Assembly: GCA_964653595.1 (NCBI GenBank)
Contig: CAZZHH010000011.1
Location: 1 to 64,000, forward strand
Direction: 5' to 3'
Length of the DNA: 64,000 bases
Source: JBAXTE01 sp964653595
GTDB taxonomy: Bacteria > Bacteroidota > Bacteroidia > Bacteroidales > WCHB1-69
In this document: positions 17,942-26,741 of the stretch, one piece after another
How the letters are laid out: each line of letters begins with the position of its first letter
Position numbering within the stretch: position 1 is the first letter of the stretch
Position numbers and translations under genes: made by a program
The notes under the pieces: generated by a model
Databases searched by the model: none
Told to the model about the DNA's origin: nothing
Seen by the model: the letters and a program-made list of their open reading frames with translations, nothing else

Positions 17942-18841
17942 GTGAATTCTAGAAAAAAAACACATAGTCCAGCCAGCAATCTACTCCTTCTGTTAACTGC
18001 CATTATATGGGGTTTTGCATTTGTTGCTCAGCAAATAGGGATGGATTATGTAGGTCCTTTTACCTATAATGCTGTAAGATTTGCGGTAGGCGCCATTTCT
18101 CTTTTTCCGTTAATCTATTTTTTAAAACGAAGAGAAAAAACAGATCATACATCGGTTGATGAAAAGAAGTATAGTTGGCAAAAAAAATATGGTGGTTTAA
18201 TCCTGGGCATAGTCCTATTTACGGCTGCTTCAATGCAACAAGTTGGTTTACAATACACTACTGCCGGAAAATCAGGTTTTATCACCGGTTTGTATGTTGT
18301 GTTTGTGGCAATTTTAGGAGTGTTATTTCATCAAAAATCTTCCATCTATTTATGGATTGCTGTTGTTTTGTCCACCATAGGCATGTATCTCTTGAGTGTA
18401 GCAGACATGGGAATACTCTCTTTGGGAGATATCATCACTTTTATTAGCGCGTTAGTTTGGGCTATTCATGTACTTCTAACTGGCTATTTGTCGCCAAAAA
18501 TGAATTCAGTAGTTTTGGCCCAATACCAATTCGCGGTTTGTTCAGCACTTAGCTTTATCGTTGCATTTGCAATAGAAGATATTGTTTTCAGCAAAATAAT
18601 GGAAGCCGCCATCCCAATATTGTATGGAGGATTGCTCTCTGTGGGGGTTGCTTACACCTTACAAGTAGTTGTTCAAAAACATGCTCATCCAACTTATTCT
18701 GCAATTATTCTAAGCTTAGAATCTCTATTTGCAGTTATTGGCGGATGGCTAATTTTGAATGAAGTACTAACCATGAATGCAATGATAGGGTGCGGGTTGA
18801 TGTTGGCAGGTATGATTGTAGCTCAATTTAAACAACACTAA
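17942..18841 (+). CDS. EamA/DMT family exporter
   Basis: Ten hydrophobic segments in 299 residues form the duplicated EamA domain of drug/metabolite transporters (RhaT/YdcZ type). The first repeat has LLLLLTAIIWGFAFVAQQIG and PFTYNAVRFAVGAISL; the second has GDIITFISALVWAIHVLLTG and ends IGCGLMLAGMIVAQF. The apparent start is GTG at 17942. The likely role is export of amino acids or metabolites across the inner membrane. It is divergent from the PAP2 gene and appears monocistronic. Confidence 0.88.
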   Translation: MNSRKKTHSPASNLLLLLTAIIWGFAFVAQQIGMDYVGPFTYNAVRFAVGAISLFPLIYFLKRREKTDHTSVDEKKYSWQKKYGGLILGIVLFTAASMQQVGLQYTTAGKSGFITGLYVVFVAILGVLFHQKSSIYLWIAVVLSTIGMYLLSVADMGILSLGDIITFISALVWAIHVLLTGYLSPKMNSVVLAQYQFAVCSALSFIVAFAIEDIVFSKIMEAAIPILYGGLLSVGVAYTLQVVVQKHAHPTYSAIILSLESLFAVIGGWLILNEVLTMNAMIGCGLMLAGMIVAQFKQH

Positions 18842-18958
18842 CTTTTTTTCCCATAACTAAAAATGCAAACGCCCCTAACGGAGCATTTGCAAAGTTTTCA
18901 AATATAAGATGTAATTTTACAAAATACATCAATTGGTCAATATACAATATTGGTTTTA

Positions 18959-19951
18959 TTAAGCTTTATTAAAACTACCTAATACATTTTTTATTTTATG
19001 AATATAGAGTGATTTCAATTGTTCTCTAGCAGGACCTAAGAATTTTCTAGGATCAAATTCTGCTGGACTATCTACCAATACTTTTCTAACAGCAGCAGTC
19101 ATTGCTAATCTACCGTCGGAATCGATGTTTATTTTACAAACTGCAGAGGCAGCAGCTTTACGTAGTTGTTCTTCGGGAATACCTACCGCATTTTTGATAT
19201 TTCCTCCATAAGTGTTGATTATATTTACTAAATCAACTGGAACAGAGGAAGCACCATGAAGAACAATTGGAAAACCAGGAAGGTGTTTTTCAATATCAGC
19301 TAAAATATCGAAGCGCAATGGAGGCGGAATAAGCACTCCATCTTCATTTTTTGTACACTGATCGGGTGTGAATTTGTTTGCACCATGCGAAGTTCCTATT
19401 GAAATTGCCAATGAATCTACCCCTGTTCGTCCTACAAAATCAATAACCTCTTCTGGTTTTGTATAATGTGAAACTTCGGAAGCGACATCATCTTCAACTC
19501 CAGCTAAAACACCTAATTCTCCTTCCACACTTACATTAAACGGATGAGCATATTCAACTACCTTTTTTGTCAAAGCAATGTTCTCTTCGTAGGGTAAATG
19601 TGAACCATCTATCATTACAGAGGAGAATCCAGAATCGATGCACGACTTACATAATTCAAAAGAATCCCCATGATCTAAATGTAAAACAATAGGAATGTTA
19701 CAACCTAGCTCTTTCGCATATTCCACCGCACCTTGGGCAAGGAATCGCAACATGGTTTGATTGGCATATTTTCTTGCACCACTCGAAACTTGAATGATAA
19801 CAGGAGATTTTGTTTCTACACACGCTTGAACAATAGCTTGTAGTTGCTCTAAATTATTAAAATTAAAAGCAGGGATAGCATATCCTCCACTGACGGCTTT
19901 CGCAAAAATCTCATTGGAATTGGATAGCCCTAATTCTTTATAATGAACCAT
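18959..19951 (-). CDS. fbaA: Class II fructose-bisphosphate aldolase
   Basis: This zinc enzyme of glycolysis and gluconeogenesis reversibly splits fructose 1,6-bisphosphate. The 330 residues include IPIVLHLDHGDSFE, with the catalytic Asp and zinc His. VEGELGVLAGVEDDV, FPIVLHGASSVP (zinc His, phosphate-binding Gly/Ser) and NIKNAVGIPEEQLRKA follow, and KINIDSDGRLAMTAAVR closes the barrel. The long form with the last His in a GASSVP segment is common in Bacteroidota. A perfect -7 element (19986-19993) sits 34 bases upstream. Confidence 0.95.
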   Translation of the reverse strand: MVHYKELGLSNSNEIFAKAVSGGYAIPAFNFNNLEQLQAIVQACVETKSPVIIQVSSGARKYANQTMLRFLAQGAVEYAKELGCNIPIVLHLDHGDSFELCKSCIDSGFSSVMIDGSHLPYEENIALTKKVVEYAHPFNVSVEGELGVLAGVEDDVASEVSHYTKPEEVIDFVGRTGVDSLAISIGTSHGANKFTPDQCTKNEDGVLIPPPLRFDILADIEKHLPGFPIVLHGASSVPVDLVNIINTYGGNIKNAVGIPEEQLRKAAASAVCKINIDSDGRLAMTAAVRKVLVDSPAEFDPRKFLGPAREQLKSLYIHKIKNVLGSFNKA

Positions 19952-19985
19952 AATCGTTTTGTTTTTAATATCCTTAAATTTTGTT

Positions 19986-19993
19986 CAAAGATA
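19986..19993 (-). promoter_or_regulatory. -7 element of fbaA
   Basis: Minus strand TATCTTTG. It overlaps the 5' extension of the opposite-strand frame that begins at 19943, which argues that the plus-strand gene really starts at 20075. Confidence 0.5.
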
Positions 19994-20074
19994 AACAGTT
20001 TTTTTCAATCAATCGAACAATTAATAGAAATTCTTACTACTTTTGTTCCTATATCAAAATCAAATATAGAAGCA

Positions 20075-20443
20075 ATGACATACGATCATCATATTGCCCA
20101 AGAGGATGAAGTGTTAATTTTAATGGATGCTGAAATATATGACAGAACTGTTTTTTATTCCATTTTCAATCCTTATATAGAAAGTATCGATGCATTTGGT
20201 GGCACATTGATATTTGATGGATCTATATCCCAATCTATCCTTGGAGACTACCGACCTCGAACCACTTTATTTATTTTAAAGTGGAGTTCCTCGGAACTTT
20301 TTTTCAAATGGTGGAATTCGTCGCAAAATTTCAGAGCGAAGCAGAACTTTCAAGATTGTTCGGATTTAAAAGTCACTTTGGTGCGACAAAACAAAAAACA
20401 AACACTATTAAAAACAAATGATGGCATAAAAAAAGGCGTTTAA
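20075..20443 (+). CDS. Small DUF1330-like alpha/beta protein
   Basis: The 122 residues from the ATG at 20075 start MTYDHHIAQEDEVLILMDAE. They show the dimeric alpha-beta pattern of DUF1330 and EthD-like ferredoxin folds: FNPYIESIDAFGGTLIFDGS, then TTLFILKWSSSELFFKWWNS and FRAKQNFQDCSDLKVTLVRQ. The frame is open upstream to 19943, but that part overlaps the fbaA promoter, so the shorter start is preferred. Function is unknown; the similarity is by pattern only. Its stop codon lies at the tip of the terminator hairpin. Confidence 0.65.
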   Translation: MTYDHHIAQEDEVLILMDAEIYDRTVFYSIFNPYIESIDAFGGTLIFDGSISQSILGDYRPRTTLFILKWSSSELFFKWWNSSQNFRAKQNFQDCSDLKVTLVRQNKKQTLLKTNDGIKKGV

Positions 20444-20465
20444 TAAACGCCTTTTTTTATGCCAT
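20421..20465. terminator. Perfect 21-bp bidirectional terminator
   Basis: Positions 20421-20441 pair perfectly with 20445-20465 around a 3-base loop. The stem contains A7/T7 next to the GGCGTTT/AAACGCC core, so it terminates both the plus-strand gene and the convergent C10 protease. The TAA of the plus-strand gene is at the tip (20441-20443). Confidence 0.9.
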
Positions 20466-20484
20466 ATCAAATTTCAATTTGGAA

Positions 20485-22632
20485 CTATTTTTTGCTAAAT
20501 TTAAGAGAAATTCTCTCTCCGTTGTCACTTATAAAGTTCACAAGATAAAAACCGTTAGCCAATCCACTTACATCCACAGAGTGTTTGAAAGTGCCAATAC
20601 CTGAATTTATTTGTGAGGTATATACCACTTTACCAGTAATATCAAGAATATTTACATTTCCTTTAAAATTATCTTCCAATGCCATTTCGATATTCAATTG
20701 AGAAGTAACAGGATTTGGGAAAAGCATAATGTTTTCCACCCCTGAAATTTCGTTGATGCCTGTTCCAGAAGAAGTCCAGTTAGCAGAAAAACCATTTGCT
20801 ATGTTTTTATTATCCGCTTGGAAAGTAAGACCCAATCTACCAGAAGGACAGTACACAACTGCTGGCAAAGAAGAACCAGTTAATACTGAAATTAAACTTG
20901 GATTAGTAGTATTTACTCTATTAAGAACATATAATTGATCATCAGCAGATAAATCAAATTCTGTAAAAGTTAACGTAATATTTGCGGTATTTGCTGGTTG
21001 AATAAACCATTTACAATAGGTGTTGTTATGGTATTTTTCAGTTGCACTACCATCAGTAACAGTTCCAGTAGGAGTGGTGTAAAGTTTAACCGAAGAACAA
21101 TAGTTACTAGCAACAGTGCTTGAATAATTGATCAACCAACCATCGTCGTTATTTGAACTATTTGTGATAAAGCGAACCAATGTTTTAGGGTTGTTGATGG
21201 TAAAAGCAGCAGGTAAAGTTGTTCCCGAGAAAACAGCTACAACAGGGCTTCCGGTAGTTTCACCAGCATAAAAGACAATACTATCAGCACCTAACTCGGT
21301 AGCAATTCTCGAGAAAGTAACGGTAATAGAAGTAGCATCATCAGGAGCTATTAGCCATTGACAATCAAGATCGTTTGCATAGTTAGCAGAGCGGCTTCCA
21401 TCTTCGAGGGAACCATTACGAGCAGTAAGAGTAACATTAGATGGACATGCAGCAGGAGCAACATCAGGATAAATGTTTATGACTACTTGTTGATCATAAT
21501 TAAAATCACTTCCATTTGGATTCAAATTAGAAAGTAAAAACCAACCATTACCATATCCACCCCAACCCCAGTTGAAGTGAAAATAGTTTTGATCGTCGTA
21601 TCCATCGCAGTTATATGCGTGACCTCCACTACCATCTTCAGCACGTCCGGAGTTAATCATCGGATGACGAGCATCTAATTGACCTTTAAAAAGAGCAATC
21701 CAGTCGTTTAAAACAGGATATTGATCTTTGCTTTTATAAGTACAATTGGCGCTATATCTAAAGTATTGTTTTAAAGCCACTGCTGCATTGGTTGTTTGAG
21801 AACCAGATCCATCTACCGCATAATCCATGCTAACGGAAATTCCTAAATGAGCAATCAATTGTGCAACGCTAAAATTGTAATTGTTGACTACATCCGTCAT
21901 TGCATCCCAGTGGTATGTTGTAGCGCCAAAATTAGCAGACAACACCCCATATTCACATTGTCCATTGTCGCCCCATGAGTTGCTTTCGTTGTATGTTTTT
22001 GAACCATTTCCAATTTGAGGATGGCGATTGTAAAACATTACTTGAGAAGTAGATAATGCAACACAACCATTAGGAACGTGAAAATCGTATCCATTAACCG
22101 ACATGGAATCAAAAGGACATTGTTCGTTATAATATTGATCTTGATTCCATGTTGTAGTCAAAAGAGGGCCAACAATAGGAGCTCCCACTTTAGAATTATC
22201 CACAACAGCATCTGGATTTGTAATTCTATTCCATTCAGATTTTGCTTCTGCTGTAGGACTAGCATTTGCTTTAATTACCTCTTTCAAAGACTCTTCGTAC
22301 CCCTTAAGCCAATCTAAAAGAGCAGGTGCTGAGTTAGATTTATCAAGATTTTGATCGATAGAATATCCTAATACTGGGACACTTGCATCCTCAGCAGCAA
22401 TTATCACAAAGCCTTTAGGATCGAAGTTTACAATATAATAGAGAACCGAATTACCACTTTTCTCCATATAAATAGATTTAATAGTGGGTTCGGTAGACAA
22501 AGGTTTTCCGAATGCGACACATCGCTCTTTGAAATAGAAAGTTGCGGCCTTAACAGCAATGTCCCTAGGAACCTCTTTTGCTATTAATGTGATACTAAAC
22601 AGTACCAAAATAAAGGTGCTAATTTTTTTCAT
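20485..22632 (-). CDS. Secreted C10 (streptopain-like) cysteine protease with T9SS sorting domain
   Basis: The 715 residues are ordered as signal peptide (1-18), Spi-type propeptide (about 20-150), and papain-like C10 domain with catalytic Cys190 in VPNGCVALSTSQVMFY and His338 in GSGGHAYNCDGYDD. The Trp motif FHFNWGWGGYGNGWF follows. Two CUB-like domains occupy about 396-510 and 512-630, each with paired cysteines. The C-terminal type A domain (about 635-715) has MLFPNPVTSQLNIE and ends VNFISDNGERISLKFSKK. It should be exported by Sec, passed through the T9SS, and released or anchored outside. A -7 element is at 22682-22689. Confidence 0.93.
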   Translation of the reverse strand: MKKISTFILVLFSITLIAKEVPRDIAVKAATFYFKERCVAFGKPLSTEPTIKSIYMEKSGNSVLYYIVNFDPKGFVIIAAEDASVPVLGYSIDQNLDKSNSAPALLDWLKGYEESLKEVIKANASPTAEAKSEWNRITNPDAVVDNSKVGAPIVGPLLTTTWNQDQYYNEQCPFDSMSVNGYDFHVPNGCVALSTSQVMFYNRHPQIGNGSKTYNESNSWGDNGQCEYGVLSANFGATTYHWDAMTDVVNNYNFSVAQLIAHLGISVSMDYAVDGSGSQTTNAAVALKQYFRYSANCTYKSKDQYPVLNDWIALFKGQLDARHPMINSGRAEDGSGGHAYNCDGYDDQNYFHFNWGWGGYGNGWFLLSNLNPNGSDFNYDQQVVINIYPDVAPAACPSNVTLTARNGSLEDGSRSANYANDLDCQWLIAPDDATSITVTFSRIATELGADSIVFYAGETTGSPVVAVFSGTTLPAAFTINNPKTLVRFITNSSNNDDGWLINYSSTVASNYCSSVKLYTTPTGTVTDGSATEKYHNNTYCKWFIQPANTANITLTFTEFDLSADDQLYVLNRVNTTNPSLISVLTGSSLPAVVYCPSGRLGLTFQADNKNIANGFSANWTSSGTGINEISGVENIMLFPNPVTSQLNIEMALEDNFKGNVNILDITGKVVYTSQINSGIGTFKHSVDVSGLANGFYLVNFISDNGERISLKFSKK

Positions 22633-22681
22633 CTAAATTTGTTTGTTTTTATTTGTTTTTGTTATTTACATTTTTGCTCCC

Positions 22682-22689
22682 CAAAGATA
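22682..22689 (-). promoter_or_regulatory. -7 element of the C10 protease gene
   Basis: Minus strand TATCTTTG, 49 bases before the ATG; a matching -33 element was not seen. Confidence 0.45.
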
Positions 22690-22785
22690 AAGGAATTTAT
22701 TATTCTAGAAACTTTTTCTGAGGACTTTTTATTGCAAATAACAAATTTATAACATTTTGTTTCTCAATTACAAGATGGGTTTTAC

Positions 22786-22793
22786 TACTTTTG
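22786..22793 (+). promoter_or_regulatory. -7 element of hutI
   Basis: TACTTTTG fits TAnnTTTG and lies inside the 5' extension of the hutI frame. It leaves a leader of about 10 bases to the ATG at 22811 and so excludes the upstream start at 22757. Confidence 0.45.
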
Positions 22794-22810
22794 CTAAAAA
22801 AAATAAAAAC

Positions 22811-24055
22811 ATGAGTATATTAATTTCGAACATAAAAACATTAGTTCAAGTTGAAGAAAAACCAGTCTTATTTAAGGCAGGAAAAGCCATGCAAAATTTA
22901 GCAACTATCGACAACGCTTGGCTATACATCAAAGGAGATAAAATTCACTCTTTTGGATGTATGGAGTCGCTCGATTATACCAAAATCAGTCCCAACGCAA
23001 CCATTATCGATGCTAGTGGCAGGATGGTATTTCCTTCGTTTTGCGATTCACATACTCACCTTGTTTATGCTGGAAGCAGAGAAATTGAATACATCGATAA
23101 AATTAAAGGCTTAAGCTATGAAGAGATAGCTAAGCGTGGTGGCGGGATCCTTAATTCCTCCATTCGATTACATAATGCCTCGGAAGAAGAGTTGTTTGAC
23201 TCTGCTTGGCAACGATTGGAAACGATTTCATCCTATGGCACAGGTGCTGTTGAAATTAAAAGTGGATATGGCCTTAGCGTGGAAGATGAAATTAAAATGC
23301 TTCGAGTAATCAAGAAGTTGAAAGAGAAATCGCCCGTTACCATAAAATCTACTTTCTTAGGTGCACATGCAGTTCCTTTAGACTACAAGGGGAGACAATC
23401 TGAGTTTGTGGATTTAGTGATTAACGAAATGATGCCCATGGTAGCAGCAGAAGAGTTAGCAGATTTTGTGGATGTATTTTGCGATAAGGGCTTTTTTACG
23501 ACAGAGGAGACCGAAAAAATATTGATGAGTGCCATGAAATACGGGATGAGAGCGAAGATTCATGCAAATGAGCTAGATTATTCAGGAGGAATTCAAGTTG
23601 GAGTAAAATACAATGCTCTCTCCGTAGATCACTTAGAATATACAGGCGAGGAAGAGATTGCATGTTTGCTTAATTCCGAAACCATGCCTACACTTTTGCC
23701 AGGTGCTGCTTTTTTCTTAGGAATGGTATATGCGCCCGTAAGAAAAATGATTAACTGTGGTTTGCCTGTTGCAATGGCAAGCGACTTTAACCCAGGCTCC
23801 TCGCCATCTGGGAATATGCAACTAATCCTTTCGATGGGTTGCATCAAATACAAAATGCTCCCTTCTGAAGCAATAAATGCTGTAACCTTAAACAGCGCTT
23901 ATGCGATGGATGTTTCACGTGAATTAGGATCCATTGCTGTTGGAAAAAAAGCAAACGTATTCATTACTACACCCATCCCATCGATTGAATATTTACCATA
24001 CTCTTATGGTGACAATAAAGTTGCAACTGTGATATTAAACGGAAAAATTTGCTAG
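22811..24055 (+). CDS. hutI: Imidazolonepropionase
   Basis: A cytosolic amidohydrolase and third step of histidine degradation: imidazolone-5-propanoate to N-formimidoyl-L-glutamate. The 414-residue form starting MSILISNIKTLVQ matches the family length. Metal ligands are visible in FCDSHTHLVYAGSRE, FLGAHAVP, IHANELDYSGG and SVDHLEYTG, and the substrate loop ASDFNPGSSPSGNM is intact. hutH, hutU and a formimidoylglutamate enzyme are not adjacent, so the pathway is either scattered or incomplete. A strong terminator follows. Confidence 0.95.
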   Translation: MSILISNIKTLVQVEEKPVLFKAGKAMQNLATIDNAWLYIKGDKIHSFGCMESLDYTKISPNATIIDASGRMVFPSFCDSHTHLVYAGSREIEYIDKIKGLSYEEIAKRGGGILNSSIRLHNASEEELFDSAWQRLETISSYGTGAVEIKSGYGLSVEDEIKMLRVIKKLKEKSPVTIKSTFLGAHAVPLDYKGRQSEFVDLVINEMMPMVAAEELADFVDVFCDKGFFTTEETEKILMSAMKYGMRAKIHANELDYSGGIQVGVKYNALSVDHLEYTGEEEIACLLNSETMPTLLPGAAFFLGMVYAPVRKMINCGLPVAMASDFNPGSSPSGNMQLILSMGCIKYKMLPSEAINAVTLNSAYAMDVSRELGSIAVGKKANVFITTPIPSIEYLPYSYGDNKVATVILNGKIC

Positions 24056-24093
24056 CAAATGATCCTCTGAAGAGTTATTAGCGACAATCTAAT

Positions 24094-24134
24094 ATAAATA
24101 AGGCTGTTTTGGTTCTCAAAACAGCCTTATTTAT
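24094..24134. terminator. Terminator after hutI
   Basis: An 18-bp perfect stem (24094-24111 with 24117-24134) and 5-base loop. The stem holds GGCTGTTTT/AAAACAGCC with TTATTTAT at the exit. It can serve both strands. Confidence 0.85.
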
Positions 24135-24205
24135 TATGCTAAAATTCAAAATTTACTTCAAATAATTGACATGAAATAAAAGTCAAACTTTTTTATATTT
24201 TATCT

Positions 24206-24814
24206 TTAATTGGTCAATTTTTTATAGTATTTCATACCTGTAAATGATCCTTGAATAAAAACAGTATCACTATTTGGAGGTAATGCCACACATGTAGCGG
24301 TAAAATTGCCGTTGATAGATTTTTTAATAGGATTGCAATAAGTCACGTTAACACTTCCAGGCAAACCATTATCTACAACATAAATATAATCACTGGATAA
24401 AGAGTAGATTAAATAGGGTTTATCGCTGTAGGTTGAGTCTCCTAAGGTAATACTCGTTGTTGTTGTATCCACTGGTCCAAAAATATAAGCTTTAGGCACA
24501 ACTCCATCTGGGTGACCTCCATTGCCCTCCCAATTGGTAAGAACAATTTTCAACTTTTCTAATTCATTTAATTTTGACTCAAGAACAAGTCTTCTCCCAT
24601 TCAAAATAGTGCCATTCAACGAATCTCTCTCAAGGGATTGAACAAAGTTATCGAATAACAAAGGAGTATAAACGCTGTTTTTAATAGAAACAGTCATGCT
24701 CATACCGTCGGTTAAGGTTAAAGGATCAGAATGATCAACATCCTCCTTACATGAAATCAGCATGGTAGATAAGCTAATTACAAAAACTGCAAAAAAAGAG
24801 ATTCTTCTTTTCAT
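24206..24814 (-). CDS. Hypothetical lipoprotein
   Basis: The 202 residues have a lipobox, MLISCKED (Cys22), giving a lipid-anchored envelope protein. The remainder is beta-rich and ends VFIQGSFTGMKYYKKLTN. The architecture (short linker, a SFSL-like strand, a 'NGxFT' strand, a final 'GxFxxxxY' strand) matches that of the next gene upstream (24912-25505), so the two look like distant paralogues. No family name is recognised. Confidence 0.75.
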   Translation of the reverse strand: MKRRISFFAVFVISLSTMLISCKEDVDHSDPLTLTDGMSMTVSIKNSVYTPLLFDNFVQSLERDSLNGTILNGRRLVLESKLNELEKLKIVLTNWEGNGGHPDGVVPKAYIFGPVDTTTTSITLGDSTYSDKPYLIYSLSSDYIYVVDNGLPGSVNVTYCNPIKKSINGNFTATCVALPPNSDTVFIQGSFTGMKYYKKLTN

Positions 24815-24911
24815 AGATTTATTTTTTATATTAATTTTTCACTTCTTTTATTTAACCATTTATATTCCGATGTCTATAAAACAAAATGGACATAAAGTTT
24901 TTTTTGACATT

Positions 24912-25505
24912 TTAATTAACTACGGTATATTTTTGATTTTTAAATTCACCTAATATCGATATTGAATCATTCGCATTGGCAAGATCTTTAACTGTAAATA
25001 TAAATTTTCCACTTACTTTCTTAGAAATTACATCACAAGAAGATATTTCTATAAATTCACTATTATTAACAGAAGTAGAACTAACATAGGATTTAGAATT
25101 AACAAACCAGATAGCACCTCCAAAATCGGATAAAGGGCCATTAGCAGTTTGAATAGAAGTAGCAAAGATAGGATTAGAAAAATATTTTTTAGTTTTCACC
25201 CCTCCATTGGGTGGATTTTGAAAATCCCCACAAATGGCTGTGAGAGTAAGTTTATTAGCACCTGAATTTGCAACGATATCCAGTTGTTTGAATACCCGCC
25301 CTTCCATTATCTTATGCGTTAACGAGTGTTTATCCATAACCGTTTCAGTAGCGGCGCCATTGATTAAAAATGAAAAAGTGGAAACGGTATCTTCCAAAAC
25401 ATTTTTATCTACCTCCTCTTTTTTACAAGAAGTAGAAAAATTCGTGACAGCTAATATTGAGAATAATGCAAACAAAAAGTATAAATTTTTAAATTTTACA
25501 ATCAT
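24912..25505 (-). CDS. Hypothetical lipoprotein, relative of the neighbouring one
   Basis: The 197 residues have a lipobox in NFSTSCKKEE (Cys27). The body includes TVSTFSFLINGAAT, VSGKFIFTVKD and a final ISILGEFKNQKYTVVN. The order of strands and the ending resemble the protein encoded just downstream (24206-24814). Many Bacteroidota lipoproteins of this design (DUF6252-like) have no known role. The intergenic gap of 97 bases is compatible with one transcript. Confidence 0.75.
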   Translation of the reverse strand: MIVKFKNLYFLFALFSILAVTNFSTSCKKEEVDKNVLEDTVSTFSFLINGAATETVMDKHSLTHKIMEGRVFKQLDIVANSGANKLTLTAICGDFQNPPNGGVKTKKYFSNPIFATSIQTANGPLSDFGGAIWFVNSKSYVSSTSVNNSEFIEISSCDVISKKVSGKFIFTVKDLANANDSISILGEFKNQKYTVVN

Positions 25506-25667
25506 GTAATTATGCTTTCGGTTATAAATTTATAAAAATAAAACCAATAATTGTACGATTTAAAAAACAAAAAGTTCCAAAAAAAATTAAAACATTGCAT
25601 TTCAGATATATACAAATTTTTAAAGCATAAAATTTAAGAAAAAAGGATTAAATAAATAGACAAAAAA

Positions 25668-26240
25668 TTATGTCATCAATTTATTTATGGTAATTGGAAA
25701 CCAGTCTTTTTCTAAAAGATGAATTTTTTCAGCAAGAGTTATTGGGGTGTCTTTGGAGTCAATTGAGCAGGATTTTTGTAGAATGATTGCACCATCGTCG
25801 TAAAGTTCTGAAACAAAATGAATGGTAATACCAGATTGTTGATCTTTGTTGGAAATAACAGCATGATGCACGTGCTCTCCAAACATTCCTTTACCGCCAT
25901 ATTTAGGGAGAAGAGCAGGATGAATGTTAATAATCTTATGTTGGAATTCATGCACGATATATGGAGGAATCAACAGAAGAAATCCTGCTAAAACAATTAA
26001 ATCCGGATTAATTTCTTTTAGTTTATAGAACACGATGCTAGAAGATTCGGACAAAAGGTCATTTTTATCGAAAACAATGCAAGGGATATGAAGCATTTTA
26101 GCACGTTGGATAACGAATGCATTTGGGTTATTGCAAAAAATAGCTTCTACCTTAAAGACGGATTGTGGTAATTTAGAGAATTCAACAATATTTTGGGCGT
26201 TAGTACCACTTCCAGAGGCAAAGATTACGATTTTTTTCAT
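25668..26240 (-). CDS. purN: Phosphoribosylglycinamide formyltransferase
   Basis: A folate-dependent enzyme of purine synthesis that formylates GAR to FGAR. The 190 residues contain the phosphate-binding VIFASGSGTNAQNIVEF (4-20), the central LIVLAGFLLLIPP, and the catalytic N-x-H in IINIHPALLPKYGGKGMFG, followed by HHAVISNKDQQSGITIHFV with the second catalytic His and the D in YDDGAIILQ. It is divergent from acpP and appears monocistronic. Confidence 0.95.
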   Translation of the reverse strand: MKKIVIFASGSGTNAQNIVEFSKLPQSVFKVEAIFCNNPNAFVIQRAKMLHIPCIVFDKNDLLSESSSIVFYKLKEINPDLIVLAGFLLLIPPYIVHEFQHKIINIHPALLPKYGGKGMFGEHVHHAVISNKDQQSGITIHFVSELYDDGAIILQKSCSIDSKDTPITLAEKIHLLEKDWFPITINKLMT

Positions 26241-26433
26241 ATAATTTCAAAATTCACAAAAGCAGATTAAGTACAAGGGCAAAGGAACAAAAAAAAAACA
26301 AATTTGAGAAATAAAAAGGAAGAATATATTCATTTAATGAATTTTAACATTTTTAATCAATTGATTATGTGCAGGTTAATGAAATAGCAAAAGCTTAAAA
26401 AAAAAATTGGTAAAAAAACAGATTAAAAACATT

Positions 26434-26441
26434 TAATTTTG
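26434..26441 (+). promoter_or_regulatory. -7 element of the acpP operon
   Basis: TAATTTTG fits TAnnTTTG, 31 bases before the acpP ATG. The nearest TTG upstream (26407-26409) is 24 bases away, longer than usual. Confidence 0.4.
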
Positions 26442-26471
26442 CTCCGATTTAATCATTAAAATTAAAATAAT

Positions 26472-26711
26472 ATGTCAGAAATTCAAGCAAGAGTTAAGGC
26501 TATCATTATTGATAAACTTGGCGTTGACGAAAAAGATGTTGTAGCAGAAGCTAGTTTCACTAACGACTTAGGTGCAGATTCATTAGATACCGTTGAGTTG
26601 ATTATGGAATTCGAAAAAGAGTTTAACATTGCAATAGCCGACGATCAAGCTGAAAAGATTGGTACTGTTGGTGATGCAGTTACATTCATCGAAAATAACG
26701 TTAGCAAGTAA
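26472..26711 (+). CDS. acpP: Acyl carrier protein
   Basis: The 79-residue carrier holds growing fatty acyl chains on a phosphopantetheine attached to the Ser of LGADSLDTVELIM. Acidic helix II (EKEFNIAIADDQAEKI) is typical. First gene of the acpP-fabF-rnc cluster, 30 bases before fabF. Confidence 0.98.
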   Translation: MSEIQARVKAIIIDKLGVDEKDVVAEASFTNDLGADSLDTVELIMEFEKEFNIAIADDQAEKIGTVGDAVTFIENNVSK

Positions 26712-26741
26712 TTTGCTTTTAATTAGCTAAAACAACCATTT

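Noticed and set aside
18857..18895. Terminator after the EamA gene
   Set aside because: The stem has two mismatches and lacks a T run, so it is not counted.
19943..20074. Upstream start for the DUF1330-like gene
   Set aside because: It would overlap the fbaA start and promoter; the domain begins at the ATG at 20075.
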